This document shows, piece after piece, positions 41,862-50,019 of a DNA stretch of 64,000 nucleotides. The notes beneath the pieces are model-generated. The model ran no database searches. It saw only the letters and a list, made by a program, of their open reading frames with translations, and was not told where the DNA came from. Position 1 is the stretch's first letter, and the number at the start of each line of letters is the position of its first letter. Source of the DNA: JANQJA01 sp965267485 (GTDB taxonomy: Bacteria > Pseudomonadota > Gammaproteobacteria > Pseudomonadales > Azotimanducaceae); NCBI GenBank assembly GCA_965267485.1, contig OZ254080.1:4278001-4342000 (forward strand), in the 5' to 3' direction. Position numbers and translations under genes: made by a program.

Positions 41862-41894
41862 AAAAAAAAGGAGACAGGGAAAGCCCTTGTCTCC
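41862..41894 (-). terminator. Orphan intrinsic terminator on the minus strand
   Basis: Read on the minus strand: GGAGACAAGGG, loop CTTT, CCCTGTCTCC (10-base stem with one bulge) and then eight T. On the plus strand it lacks a T-tract and lies 10 bases after the cNMP-fold stop. No minus-strand gene precedes it in 41895-42141, so it may end an unannotated small RNA. Confidence 0.75.
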
Positions 41895-42081
41895 AAACAG
41901 TGGGTAAATGGGAGTGCTCTGGACCGAAGATCGTCGCATCGCCATGTAATCCATTGATGTCCCAGCGGTAATCGCGTGTAAACGAGGGGCGACGGCGATC
42001 CGTCACCGGGGCGTCAACAATCCGGTCAAACCACGTACCGGCGCGCAGGCACTTGCCCTTAAATCAGTTACTTACGTTCGC

Positions 42082-42097
42082 TGGAACAGTTATTGCT
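42082..42097 (+). promoter_or_regulatory. Sigma-54 promoter of flhF
   Basis: The plus strand reads TGGAACAGTTATTGCT. GG and GC are 10 bases apart and the -12 TTGCT is consensus; the -24 has A instead of C (TGGAA). It lies 45 bases before the flhF ATG. Confidence 0.72.
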
Positions 42098-42141
42098 GTA
42101 GAGCCATGCACGACAACTTTTGCGATCAGCAGGGGAACGGA

Positions 42142-44748
42142 ATGGAAATTCAGCGATTTCGCGGCGCCACCGAAGCGCAGGCCCTCGAGGCGGCACGGCT
42201 CCAGCTTGGAGAAGACGCCGTCATTCTCGATACCGTCGAAGACAACGCCGGCGTCGAAATTTTCGCGACGCTCGAAACCGGGGACGCGATGACGTCAGCG
42301 ACCTTGACCCCGGCCGACGATCACGAAGCGGCGCACGACGGCGCGCAATCGGGCGGCTCATTACGCGGACTCGCTGAAGAACTCGCGCAGATCAGGGACT
42401 TCCGGATTCGCCTCGACGAACTCGTGACCCGCGCCGACGCGATTCCGGAAGAGATGCAGAGCGAACTCTTTCTCCTGCGCAGATCCCTGAAGAAAGAGCT
42501 GATCGAGCTCAAACAGTTCCGGGAAGCACGTGCCGCGGAAGCGAACGCGCCCGATCCCGACGTCGTCCGGCTCCAAAGCGACCTGGCCGCACTTGGCACG
42601 TCCCTGAGCGAGGAAATCGACGCCATCGCCGCTTATCGCCGCACGCGCGAGGACGCCGATGCAAAGCGTGAACCCGCGCTGGATGCGCTCGGTGAGCAGC
42701 TCGGCGCGCTGCAGGCGTCACTGGCAGAAGAGCTGGGCCAGCTCGCCGCCTATCGTGAGCGCCGCCAGCGAATTGATGAGGAGATGGATCCACAGACGAG
42801 CCGCCGCTGGGCCGAACTCAACAATGTCCAGGACGCACTCTCCACCGAACTCACCCAGCTCTGCGAATATCGCATGCAACGCGCCCGACTCGACGCCGAG
42901 CGCGACCCGATCACTGAACAAATCCAGCAGGAGCTGGCCGACCTGCAAGGCGCGCTTGACGAGGAGGTCGAGAGCCTCCGCCGCTGGCGCAGCGAACGTA
43001 TTGCCAGTGATGCCGATGAAGAAGCCTCGACCCGTACGCTCCACCAAGCGCTTCAGCGTGTCCAGGATTCACTGGCCGGCGAGCTCGAAAAGCTCGGCGA
43101 GTATCACGCGTACAGACTGAAGTGCGACGCAGAGCAGCAACCCGCATTGATTGCGCTGAATGACAAGCTTGCCGAACTCCAGTCCGCACTGGAGGCGGAA
43201 GTCGAAACAGCCCGTTCGCTGTCGGGCACCCACACTGAGCTCGCGAACCGCGCGGACGACGTGACCCAGCATCTGGCACTCCGTGTCGAGGCCATTGATG
43301 AGGAAGTGTCGAAGCTCGGCCAGCGCCTCGCCGCCGAAATGGAAGCGCTGGCGACATGGCGGGAAGAGCGACGGCTCGTTGCCGAAGCCATGGAACCGCA
43401 GCAGCGGTCCGTCCTGGATTCGCTCAATGAGATTCGTGATGAGGTCAAAGGGGAACTGGCGGCACTGAAGGAACACCGTGCTTCGCGCGAGACCGTCGCC
43501 GCACGACTCGACCCGATTACCACCGGACTGCAGCATGAACTGACAAACCTGCAGGCCGATCTTCGCAGCGAACTTGTCACGCTGCGACAGTACCGGGAGC
43601 AGCACGAGTCGGACCGCCAGCGACTCGCCGACCAGCTGTCAGTCTTCGAAACGATCCGACAGGAGGCCGCCGCGGATCAGGCTGCGCTGACCGAGGCTAT
43701 TGTGTTGCTGCGCGAGGACAATCTCACGCGCGATGATCACAAGGATCGCCTGCTGCAGGAAATCGCGGCCCTGCGGGACGCGCGCGAGGAGATCAATGAA
43801 GAACGCGCGGTACTCGGGCGCGAACTGGCGGCCGTGCGCAGCGAGCGGGAAGCGCTGGCCGGCACGCACGAATCATTCAAGCGCCAGGTCAGCGAAGAAA
43901 TCGCCACCCTGCGCTCGCTCGCGACCGCGCAAGCGCCAGCGGAGCGGGCAATTGACGCTCGGGCCGATTCCAATCCGCGCCGGGTCGAATCGCTCGGTCT
44001 TTCCCGGGACATTGCCAGACGACTGAACAGCGCGTTGCCAGCGCAAGCCGGCTGGAAGACGGTGCTCGAGACCATCGGACAGATGCTGACGAGCGGTGAA
44101 GACGACATCATCCGTCATGGCGGCACCGTTGCGGTACTCGGATCGACCGGCGTCGGTAAGACGACGACGGTCGCCAAGCTCGCCGCGCGATATGCAGAGC
44201 GTCACGGCGCCGGCAAGGTCGCGCTGATCTCCACGGATACATTGCGCATCGGCGGAGCTGACCAGCTCGGCCGTTTCGCGGCAGACATGGACATGCCGCT
44301 CGCCCATGCGAGCGATGCAGCCGAGTTGGGCGAGCTTCTTGAAAGTGCCGGCGAGTACGAACTTGTCCTCATTGATACCGCCGGCATCAACCAACGGGAC
44401 GTACATCTTGCCGATCATCTGAACACGCTCACAGCGGCCGACAAGCCGATTCAGCACTATCTCGCGCTGTCGGCGACCGCCGAGGCAGGCCTGACCCGGG
44501 AGGTCATCGACGCGTTCGGTCGCATCCCGCTCGCCGGCGCGATCATCACCAAGGTCGATGAGGCTTCAACCATGGGGCCGGCACTCTCTGGCGTGATCCG
44601 CGCCGATCTGCCGATCACTTATCTCTGCAACGGCCAGCACGTGCCGAGTGACATGCTGATCGGGAGCCGAACCGAGGTCCTGAAGCTCTGCCGAAGCATG
44701 ATTCTGCACTCATCCGGTCAGTCCGGCACGGAGGCCATGAGTGCGTAA
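42142..44748 (+). CDS. flhF: FlhF GTPase with ten-unit helical repeat insertion
   Basis: 868 residues from the ATG at 42142 with AGGGG six bases upstream; usual FlhF is about 400-480. FlhF is an SRP-type GTPase that sets flagellar number and polar position. The N-terminal FlhF motif is MEIQRFRGATEAQALEAARL. Residues about 100-497 form ten tandem helical units, mostly exactly 39 residues (starting near 100, 139, 178, 217, 256, 295, 334, 373, 419, 458), each with a shared L-Q-x-x-L-x-x-E-[LV] core and [YW]R-x-x-R. Further coiled coil runs to about 595. The NG GTPase domain (about 610-868) has P-loop GSTGVGKT (667-674), DTAG (745-748) and TKVDE (803-807). Sigma-54 promoter upstream. Confidence 0.93.
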   Translation: MEIQRFRGATEAQALEAARLQLGEDAVILDTVEDNAGVEIFATLETGDAMTSATLTPADDHEAAHDGAQSGGSLRGLAEELAQIRDFRIRLDELVTRADAIPEEMQSELFLLRRSLKKELIELKQFREARAAEANAPDPDVVRLQSDLAALGTSLSEEIDAIAAYRRTREDADAKREPALDALGEQLGALQASLAEELGQLAAYRERRQRIDEEMDPQTSRRWAELNNVQDALSTELTQLCEYRMQRARLDAERDPITEQIQQELADLQGALDEEVESLRRWRSERIASDADEEASTRTLHQALQRVQDSLAGELEKLGEYHAYRLKCDAEQQPALIALNDKLAELQSALEAEVETARSLSGTHTELANRADDVTQHLALRVEAIDEEVSKLGQRLAAEMEALATWREERRLVAEAMEPQQRSVLDSLNEIRDEVKGELAALKEHRASRETVAARLDPITTGLQHELTNLQADLRSELVTLRQYREQHESDRQRLADQLSVFETIRQEAAADQAALTEAIVLLREDNLTRDDHKDRLLQEIAALRDAREEINEERAVLGRELAAVRSEREALAGTHESFKRQVSEEIATLRSLATAQAPAERAIDARADSNPRRVESLGLSRDIARRLNSALPAQAGWKTVLETIGQMLTSGEDDIIRHGGTVAVLGSTGVGKTTTVAKLAARYAERHGAGKVALISTDTLRIGGADQLGRFAADMDMPLAHASDAAELGELLESAGEYELVLIDTAGINQRDVHLADHLNTLTAADKPIQHYLALSATAEAGLTREVIDAFGRIPLAGAIITKVDEASTMGPALSGVIRADLPITYLCNGQHVPSDMLIGSRTEVLKLCRSMILHSSGQSGTEAMSA

Positions 44749-45433
44749 TCCGGTGGAAAACCGTGAGGAAACAGCAACCTGCCCGGTCCCCGACCGGGAG
44801 GAAGCGCGGCTCGCATCACTGCAGCGGCTCCGGGTCATGGATACTGTCGAGGAGAAGGTCCTCGATAATCTGACAGAACTCGCAGCAACGATCTGCCAGA
44901 CGCCAATCAGTCTCATCAGTCTGGTGGACGAGAAACGACAGTGGTTCAAGAGCCACCATGGACTCTCGACGCGGGAGACGCCGAGGCGCGATGCGTTCTG
45001 CGCCCATGCGATCATCGCGAACGAACTCTTTGTTGTCCCGGACACGCTTCAGGACAGCCGCTTCGTCGATAACCCGCTTGTCACCGGCGCACCGGACATC
45101 CGCTTTTACGCGGGCGCGCCCATCATGGTGGATGACGGACTCAACGTCGGCACCCTCTGCGTCATTGACCGGAAGCCACGCCAGCTCGACGAACATCAAC
45201 GCCGCTCACTCGAGATTCTGCGCGATGCCGTTGCCGCGCACCTTGAGCTGCGGCGGGCCCGCCACGAGATCCAGGCGTTCCAGAAGCTCGTCCCGGTCTG
45301 CGCATGGTGCCGAAAGATCAACGTGGCACGCGATGGTTCGGAGCACGAATGGGTTGACCCCTACGACTTCGTGGTCGAGACCTCGATAACGTCCCACGGC
45401 GTTTGTTCGAGCTGTGCGAAGCGGTTCGACTAG
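44741..45433 (+). CDS. GAF-domain protein with C-terminal Cys-rich CAWC/CSSC motif
   Basis: 230 residues from a GTG overlapping the flhF end by 8 bases, with GGAGG six bases before it, so the two genes are coupled. GAF domain about 30-180 with ICQTPISLISLVDEKRQWFK and THE ligand-pocket region GAPIMVDDGLNVGTLCVIDR. The C-terminal 50 residues hold VCAWCRKI, W-V-D-P-Y and SHGVCSSCAKRF, a four-Cys module seen at the ends of some GAF/PAS regulators and likely metal-binding. Ligand unknown. The link to flhF suggests a role in flagellar placement or its regulation. Confidence 0.86.
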   Translation: MRNPVENREETATCPVPDREEARLASLQRLRVMDTVEEKVLDNLTELAATICQTPISLISLVDEKRQWFKSHHGLSTRETPRRDAFCAHAIIANELFVVPDTLQDSRFVDNPLVTGAPDIRFYAGAPIMVDDGLNVGTLCVIDRKPRQLDEHQRRSLEILRDAVAAHLELRRARHEIQAFQKLVPVCAWCRKINVARDGSEHEWVDPYDFVVETSITSHGVCSSCAKRFD

Positions 45434-45477
45434 CCCGTCAGGGCAATCGACCACCCGTCGGCGTACCCGCGTCGCAT

Positions 45478-45505
45478 TAAAGTTACGCTCGTTGACAGCC
45501 GATAA
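45478..45505 (+). promoter_or_regulatory. Sigma-28-like promoter of the HDOD/GAF-kinase operon
   Basis: TAAAGTTA, 12 bases, GCCGATAA. Both boxes match consensus almost fully, but the spacer is one base longer than the usual 11. It is about 20 bases before the upstream candidate ATG at 45526. Confidence 0.65.
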
Positions 45506-45525
45506 CCCGGTTGCCAAGGAACGCA

Positions 45526-46392
45526 ATGCAGGAGGCGAGGCAGCAGATGGATAACTCCAAGGAAGTTCGCAAACAGATTCGAACGCTGGAGGAAATTCCC
45601 ACTCTACCGGGATACTTTTCGAAACTGATGGCGACGCTGGATGATCCGGATTCCGGCGCCCGCGACCTTGCGGCCATCATCTCCGAGGACGCGTCGCTCA
45701 CCTCGAAAATCCTGAAGCTCGCCAACTCTGCCTTTTACGGCCGGTTCAAGAAAGTGGGCACGGCCGACCAGGCCGTGATGACCGTCGGATTCCGCGAGAT
45801 CCGGACGGTCGTCATGAGTATCAGTCTCTTTGGCGCGTTCGCGAACAAGATCGCCAATGAAACGCTCGAAAATTTCTGGATTCATGCCGTCCTGACGGCA
45901 ACCGGTGTACAGCAGCTCGGCGATCGCAAGCAGGAGACAAACGTCGACAAGCTGTACTTTGGCGGTCTCCTCCACGACATCGGCAAGCTCGTCTTTTGCC
46001 TGCTTTACGGCGACCAGTATCTCGCGCTCGTCAGCAAGGCAGAGAAAGAGTCGCTGGTGTTGGTCGACGCCGAAAAGGCGGCCTTCGGCATTCACCACGG
46101 CATGGTCGGCGGATGGCTTGCAGAAAGGTGGCACTTTCCCGGCGAACTGCACGAAGTCATCACACTGCATCATTCGCCAAAGAAATCGGGCGTGCTGCGC
46201 CCCAAATCCATTGCCACGGTTTTTCTCGCCGACCACATGGCGCACGGTCGCGATCACGTTGACCTGACCGACCCGCTTATCGCCTTCAGCTGCCAGCAGC
46301 TCGGTGTCACAGAGGCGGACATCGACCGAGTCTGTGTCGCGCTGGAGAAAGAACGGGAACGCGTCGCCGAAACCTTTTCGCTGGTCGGGTAG
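45526..46392 (+). CDS. HDOD domain protein
   Basis: 288 residues from the ATG at 45526 (AAGGA five bases upstream). An ATG at 45547 with GAGG six bases upstream is a good alternative. The HDOD domain spans about 20-220 with IPTLPGYFSKLMATLDDP, ASLTSKILKLANSAFYG, and an HD-like metal motif in FGGLLHDIGKLVF. That His-Asp is kept here, unusual for HDOD, and would fit a residual HD-type active site. Role in motility is inferred from its sigma-28-like promoter and from the kinase gene 8 bases downstream. Confidence 0.88.
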   Translation: MQEARQQMDNSKEVRKQIRTLEEIPTLPGYFSKLMATLDDPDSGARDLAAIISEDASLTSKILKLANSAFYGRFKKVGTADQAVMTVGFREIRTVVMSISLFGAFANKIANETLENFWIHAVLTATGVQQLGDRKQETNVDKLYFGGLLHDIGKLVFCLLYGDQYLALVSKAEKESLVLVDAEKAAFGIHHGMVGGWLAERWHFPGELHEVITLHHSPKKSGVLRPKSIATVFLADHMAHGRDHVDLTDPLIAFSCQQLGVTEADIDRVCVALEKERERVAETFSLVG

Positions 46393-46400
46393 GGAGTCTC

Positions 46401-48197
46401 ATGAACGCCAACAACCCCATCATCAATCAATCCAAGGTTCGTGGTTGGTTCGAGAACTCGGCCAAACTCTATGAGGAGCGGGTCCGGGACCTCTCGCTGC
46501 TGCGACGCCTGAGCGACTCAATCAGCCTCGAGATGACGGTCGAGGAAGCGGCCCGCTTTATTCTCGACATCATGATCGACGAGCTGAACGTTTGTAATGG
46601 CTCGATCATGATGGTGAATCCGGACACCGAAACGCTGAGCGTCAAGAGCGCCCGGGGCCACCACTCCCAGTGCCGCAAGGACTGCGCCAGCAGTGAGACT
46701 TCCATCGTCCTGCACAAGGGCGAGGGTGTGGCCGGTACCGTCTTCGAGACGGGTGTGCCGGTACTCGTGCCCGATGTGGAATCTGACAACCGGTTTACGT
46801 TTCATGCGGATCAGGCCGTCGAGGTCGGGTCACTGATCTGTCTTCCGCTCTCCGTCCGCGGCGAGGTGGTGGGCGTGCTCAACCTGTCCCACGAGAATCG
46901 CTTCGCGTTCGTCGAAAGCGACCTGCACGGTCTTGCGGTCGCCGGCAACCAGATTGCGATGATGCTGGATCACGCGGAGAACTATCAGCGTCTGGCACAG
47001 GCGAACCACGATCTGGAATCGCGCATTCGCGAGCGTACGGTCCATCTCGAACAGACCAACGAAGAACTGATCAAGACACGATCGAGCCTGGTCCAGGCCG
47101 AACGCCTGAGCGCCCTCGGACAGATGGCCTCCGGCGTCGCGCACGATTTCAACAACACGCTGGCCGGCATCATCGGCAACATCCAGATGCTGATGAACCG
47201 TGTCGAGGATGAGGAATTCAAGGAATACCTGAAGGCAGTCGAGATGGCGGCACTCGATGGCGCCGCCACCATCAAACGCATTCAGGAGTTCTCGAGGGTC
47301 AATCGCGATGCCAATTTTGAGCCGCTGTCCCTCAACCGCCTCATCGAGGACACGCTCAAGGTTATCAGCCCGATCTGGAAGGATCAGGCCCAGAAGAAGA
47401 GTATTTCCATCGAGATCGACAAGGAGTTCGGCGACACCCCGAACGTCGAAGGCAACGCCCCGGAACTGCGTGAGGTCTTCGCAAACATCATCATCAACGC
47501 GGTCGAGGCAATGCCCGAAGGTGGTCACATCACCATTCGGACCTGGGCTGAAGGCGACCGCTCGTTCGCTTCCGTGACCGATACCGGCGTTGGTATCTCA
47601 CGCACCGTGCAGGATCGCCTGTTTGATCCATTCTATACATCGAAGGGTCCGTCGAACTCGGGGCTTGGCCTCAGCGTTGCCTACGGAATCGTTTGCCGGC
47701 ACGAGGGCAACATTGAGGTTGTTTCGGAGGAGTCGGTGGGCACGACGTTCACACTCGACTTCCCGTCAACCGACAAGCCCGAGAAACCCGTCTCGGAGGA
47801 AATAACACAGGTCGCTTCAGAGAGCGCGCGCATTCTGGTGATAGACGACGATGACAGCGTCCGCAACGTGCTCGTCGCGATGCTCAAGCATCTGGGACAT
47901 GACGTGGTGTTCGCGAGAGATGGCGCATCCGGCGTCGAGCAACTCGATCACGGCGAATTCTCAATGGTGCTGACGGACCTCGGTATGCCTGGCATGAGCG
48001 GCTGGGACGTTGCGAGCGCCGTCAAGGCGAAGTACCCCGAAACACCCGTCGTACTCATTACGGGCTGGGGCCGGGAGATCGGCGCAGAAGAGGCCGCAAG
48101 GAATCGGGTCGACTTCGTGCTGCCCAAACCGTTCCAGTTGTGCAACATCGCCTCAATGATCGAATCGGTTCAGGCCAACCACCGAAACGCCGCCTGA
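46401..48197 (+). CDS. GAF-HisKA-HATPase-REC hybrid histidine kinase
   Basis: 598 residues, no membrane helix. The GAF domain is at about 55-200, with a CRKDC pair (QCRKDCASSETSIV) that may bind metal or sense redox. Then a coiled coil (about 205-235), HisKA with His in SGVAHDFNNTLAGIIGN, and HATPase with N-box IIINAVEAMPEGG, G1 TDTGVGIS, F-box LFDPFYTSKG and G2 NSGLGLSVAYG. A C-terminal receiver (about 475-590) has Asp in MVLTDLGMPGMSG. All kinase motifs are intact. It is cotranscribed with the HDOD gene, and no separate response regulator follows it. Confidence 0.94.
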   Translation: MNANNPIINQSKVRGWFENSAKLYEERVRDLSLLRRLSDSISLEMTVEEAARFILDIMIDELNVCNGSIMMVNPDTETLSVKSARGHHSQCRKDCASSETSIVLHKGEGVAGTVFETGVPVLVPDVESDNRFTFHADQAVEVGSLICLPLSVRGEVVGVLNLSHENRFAFVESDLHGLAVAGNQIAMMLDHAENYQRLAQANHDLESRIRERTVHLEQTNEELIKTRSSLVQAERLSALGQMASGVAHDFNNTLAGIIGNIQMLMNRVEDEEFKEYLKAVEMAALDGAATIKRIQEFSRVNRDANFEPLSLNRLIEDTLKVISPIWKDQAQKKSISIEIDKEFGDTPNVEGNAPELREVFANIIINAVEAMPEGGHITIRTWAEGDRSFASVTDTGVGISRTVQDRLFDPFYTSKGPSNSGLGLSVAYGIVCRHEGNIEVVSEESVGTTFTLDFPSTDKPEKPVSEEITQVASESARILVIDDDDSVRNVLVAMLKHLGHDVVFARDGASGVEQLDHGEFSMVLTDLGMPGMSGWDVASAVKAKYPETPVVLITGWGREIGAEEAARNRVDFVLPKPFQLCNIASMIESVQANHRNAA

Positions 48198-48202
48198 CGC
48201 GC

Positions 48203-48218
48203 CGCCCCCTGCGGGGCG
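48203..48218. repeat. Short hairpin between convergent genes
   Basis: CGCCCC, CTGC, GGGGCG: 6-base perfect stem between the GAF-kinase stop (48197) and the aminotransferase stop (48282). There is no T-tract on either side, so it is only a weak or Rho-assisted end for the two convergent transcripts. Confidence 0.4.
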
Positions 48219-48281
48219 ACGGCAGGCGCGGCAATCTGGCAGCCTACCCGGCCACCAGACGTCGACCGGTGGTGCTTCGCG

Positions 48282-49457
48282 TCAGGCGTACGCCGCCGCG
48301 ACCGCGCTCGTCGCTGCACCTTTGTTGACGTGTGCGTTGTACTGCGAGAGCACAGCCTCGAGGGCGTTGACGCAGAGCATGACGTTGCGCGGGTTGCTCG
48401 CGTAGCCCATGAGACCAATGCGCCACACCTTGCCGGCCAGCGCGCCGAGCCCGGCACCGATCTCGAGATTGAACTGCTGCAGCAGCCGGGCACGAACATC
48501 GGCCTCATTGACGCCTTCCGGAATCGTCACGGCATTGAGCTGGGCAAGACGTTCATCTTCCGGGACGATGAAATCGAGGCCCAGAGCCTCAAGGCCCGCC
48601 CGCAGTGCAAGATGGTTGTCATGGTGGCGCTGCCAGGCGTTCTGCAAGCCTTCTTCTTCGACGATGACGAGCGCCTCGTGCAAACCGTACAGCGCATTCA
48701 CCGGCGCGGTGTGATGGTAGGCCCGCGTCTGACCCTCACCCCAGTAGCCCATGACCAGGTTGAGATCCAGGAACCAGGACGTGACCGGATGCTTGCGCGC
48801 CTTGACCGCTTCGACCGCGCGACTGCTGAAACTGACCGGCGAAAGCCCGGGCGCGCAGGAGAGACACTTCTGCGTTCCGCTGTAGGCAGCATCGGCACCC
48901 CACTTGTCGAGGTCGACTTCACACCCAGCCAGCGACGTCACGCAGTCCACGATCGTCAGGCAGCCGTGATCACGCGCCAGCCGGCAAAGCGTCTCGGCAT
49001 CGGAGCGAGCACCGGTCGACGTTTCGGCGTGAACGAATGCAACGATCTTCGCATCACCGTGTGCCTTGAGGGCTGCCTCAAGTTTCTCGGGGTCAACCGC
49101 CCGTCCCCAATCGTCTTCGACCATGATCGGCTCACCGCCCTGTCGGCGCACGTTCTCTGCCATGCGACCACCGAACACGCCATTCTGGCAGACGATCACC
49201 TTGTCACCGGGTTCCACCAGGTTGACGAAGCAGGTTTCCATGCCGGCGGAACCAGGCGCCGAGACCGGGATCGTCAGTTCGTTGCTGGTACGAAATACGT
49301 GCTGCAAGAGCTGTTTGATCTCGTCCATCAGGCGGATGAACTCGGGGTCGAGGTGTCCGACCGTTGGCCTCGCCATGGCATTCAGAATCCGCGGATTGAC
49401 ATCCGAAGGACCGGGGCCCATGAGGGTCCTGACGGTCGGATTGAAGGACTGTGTCAT
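48282..49457 (-). CDS. Class V aminotransferase, alanine/serine-glyoxylate type
   Basis: 391 residues. A PLP-dependent class V enzyme of the serine/alanine-glyoxylate transaminase family. The N-terminal substrate motif MGPGPSDVNPRIL and GHLDPEF are diagnostic. The PLP Lys lies in SGTQKCLS. The upstream Asp that pairs with PLP is in TIVDCVTSLAG. The exact amino donor cannot be read from sequence. The ATG has GGAAGG seven bases upstream. It lies between the rplQ terminator and the motility cluster with no functional link to either. Confidence 0.93.
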   Translation of the reverse strand: MTQSFNPTVRTLMGPGPSDVNPRILNAMARPTVGHLDPEFIRLMDEIKQLLQHVFRTSNELTIPVSAPGSAGMETCFVNLVEPGDKVIVCQNGVFGGRMAENVRRQGGEPIMVEDDWGRAVDPEKLEAALKAHGDAKIVAFVHAETSTGARSDAETLCRLARDHGCLTIVDCVTSLAGCEVDLDKWGADAAYSGTQKCLSCAPGLSPVSFSSRAVEAVKARKHPVTSWFLDLNLVMGYWGEGQTRAYHHTAPVNALYGLHEALVIVEEEGLQNAWQRHHDNHLALRAGLEALGLDFIVPEDERLAQLNAVTIPEGVNEADVRARLLQQFNLEIGAGLGALAGKVWRIGLMGYASNPRNVMLCVNALEAVLSQYNAHVNKGAATSAVAAAYA

Positions 49458-49483
49458 TGATTACCTTCCTGTATGTGATCAGC

Positions 49484-49515
49484 AAAAACAAAAAAGCCGG
49501 GCGAACCCGGCTTTT
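49484..49515 (-). terminator. Intrinsic terminator after rplQ
   Basis: Read on the minus strand: AAAAGCCGGG, loop TTCG, CCCGGCTTTT, then TTGTTTTTG. It is a 10-base stem with a stable tetraloop about 18 bases after the rplQ stop. It ends the alpha operon just before the aminotransferase gene. Confidence 0.93.
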
Positions 49516-49532
49516 CAACAATCAGCAGACGA

Positions 49533-49937
49533 CTAGTCTTCGTCGTCTTCGTCCTCGAAATCGTCGTCGATATCGGGCATCGGACGATCCACCAGCTCGA
49601 TGTACGCCATCGGCGCCGCGTCGCCAGACCGAAAGCCGGCCTTGAGGATACGCGTATAGCCACCCGGACGCTCGGCATATCGCGGTGCGATTTCACCGAA
49701 AAGCTTGCCGACGGCGCCCTTGTCACCCATGCGGGCAAACGCAAGCCGGCGATTCGCGACCGAGTCGTTCTTTGCCAGCGTGATCAGCGGCTCGGCAACG
49801 CGACGCAGTTCCTTGGCCTTCGGCAACGTGGTCTTGATGACCTCGTGCTCGATCAGCGAGCAAGCCATGTTGCGGAACATCGCCTTGCGATGCGAACTGT
49901 TCCTGTTCAGTTGTCGTCCACTTTTTCTATGGCGCAT
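49533..49937 (-). CDS. rplQ: 50S ribosomal protein L17
   Basis: 134 residues. The conserved bacterial L17 N-terminus MRHRKSGRQLNRNSSHRKAM is followed by NMACSLIEHEVIKTTLPKAK. The last 15 residues are an acidic extension beyond the common core (DDDFEDEDDED), as in some gammaproteobacterial homologues. It is the last gene of the alpha operon and is followed by a strong intrinsic terminator. Confidence 0.98.
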   Translation of the reverse strand: MRHRKSGRQLNRNSSHRKAMFRNMACSLIEHEVIKTTLPKAKELRRVAEPLITLAKNDSVANRRLAFARMGDKGAVGKLFGEIAPRYAERPGGYTRILKAGFRSGDAAPMAYIELVDRPMPDIDDDFEDEDDED

Positions 49938-50019
49938 TGTCTTCTACCCAAAAAGTCCTTGTGTCCAAATTCGCCTCACGGCGAGCATCGGGGCCCGAAG
50001 GCCTGGTCTGTTGTTCGGT

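Noticed and set aside
41766..41954. 62-codon minus-strand frame upstream of flhF
   Set aside because: It runs through the terminator hairpin and back over the cNMP-fold gene; a small RNA is a better explanation than a protein.
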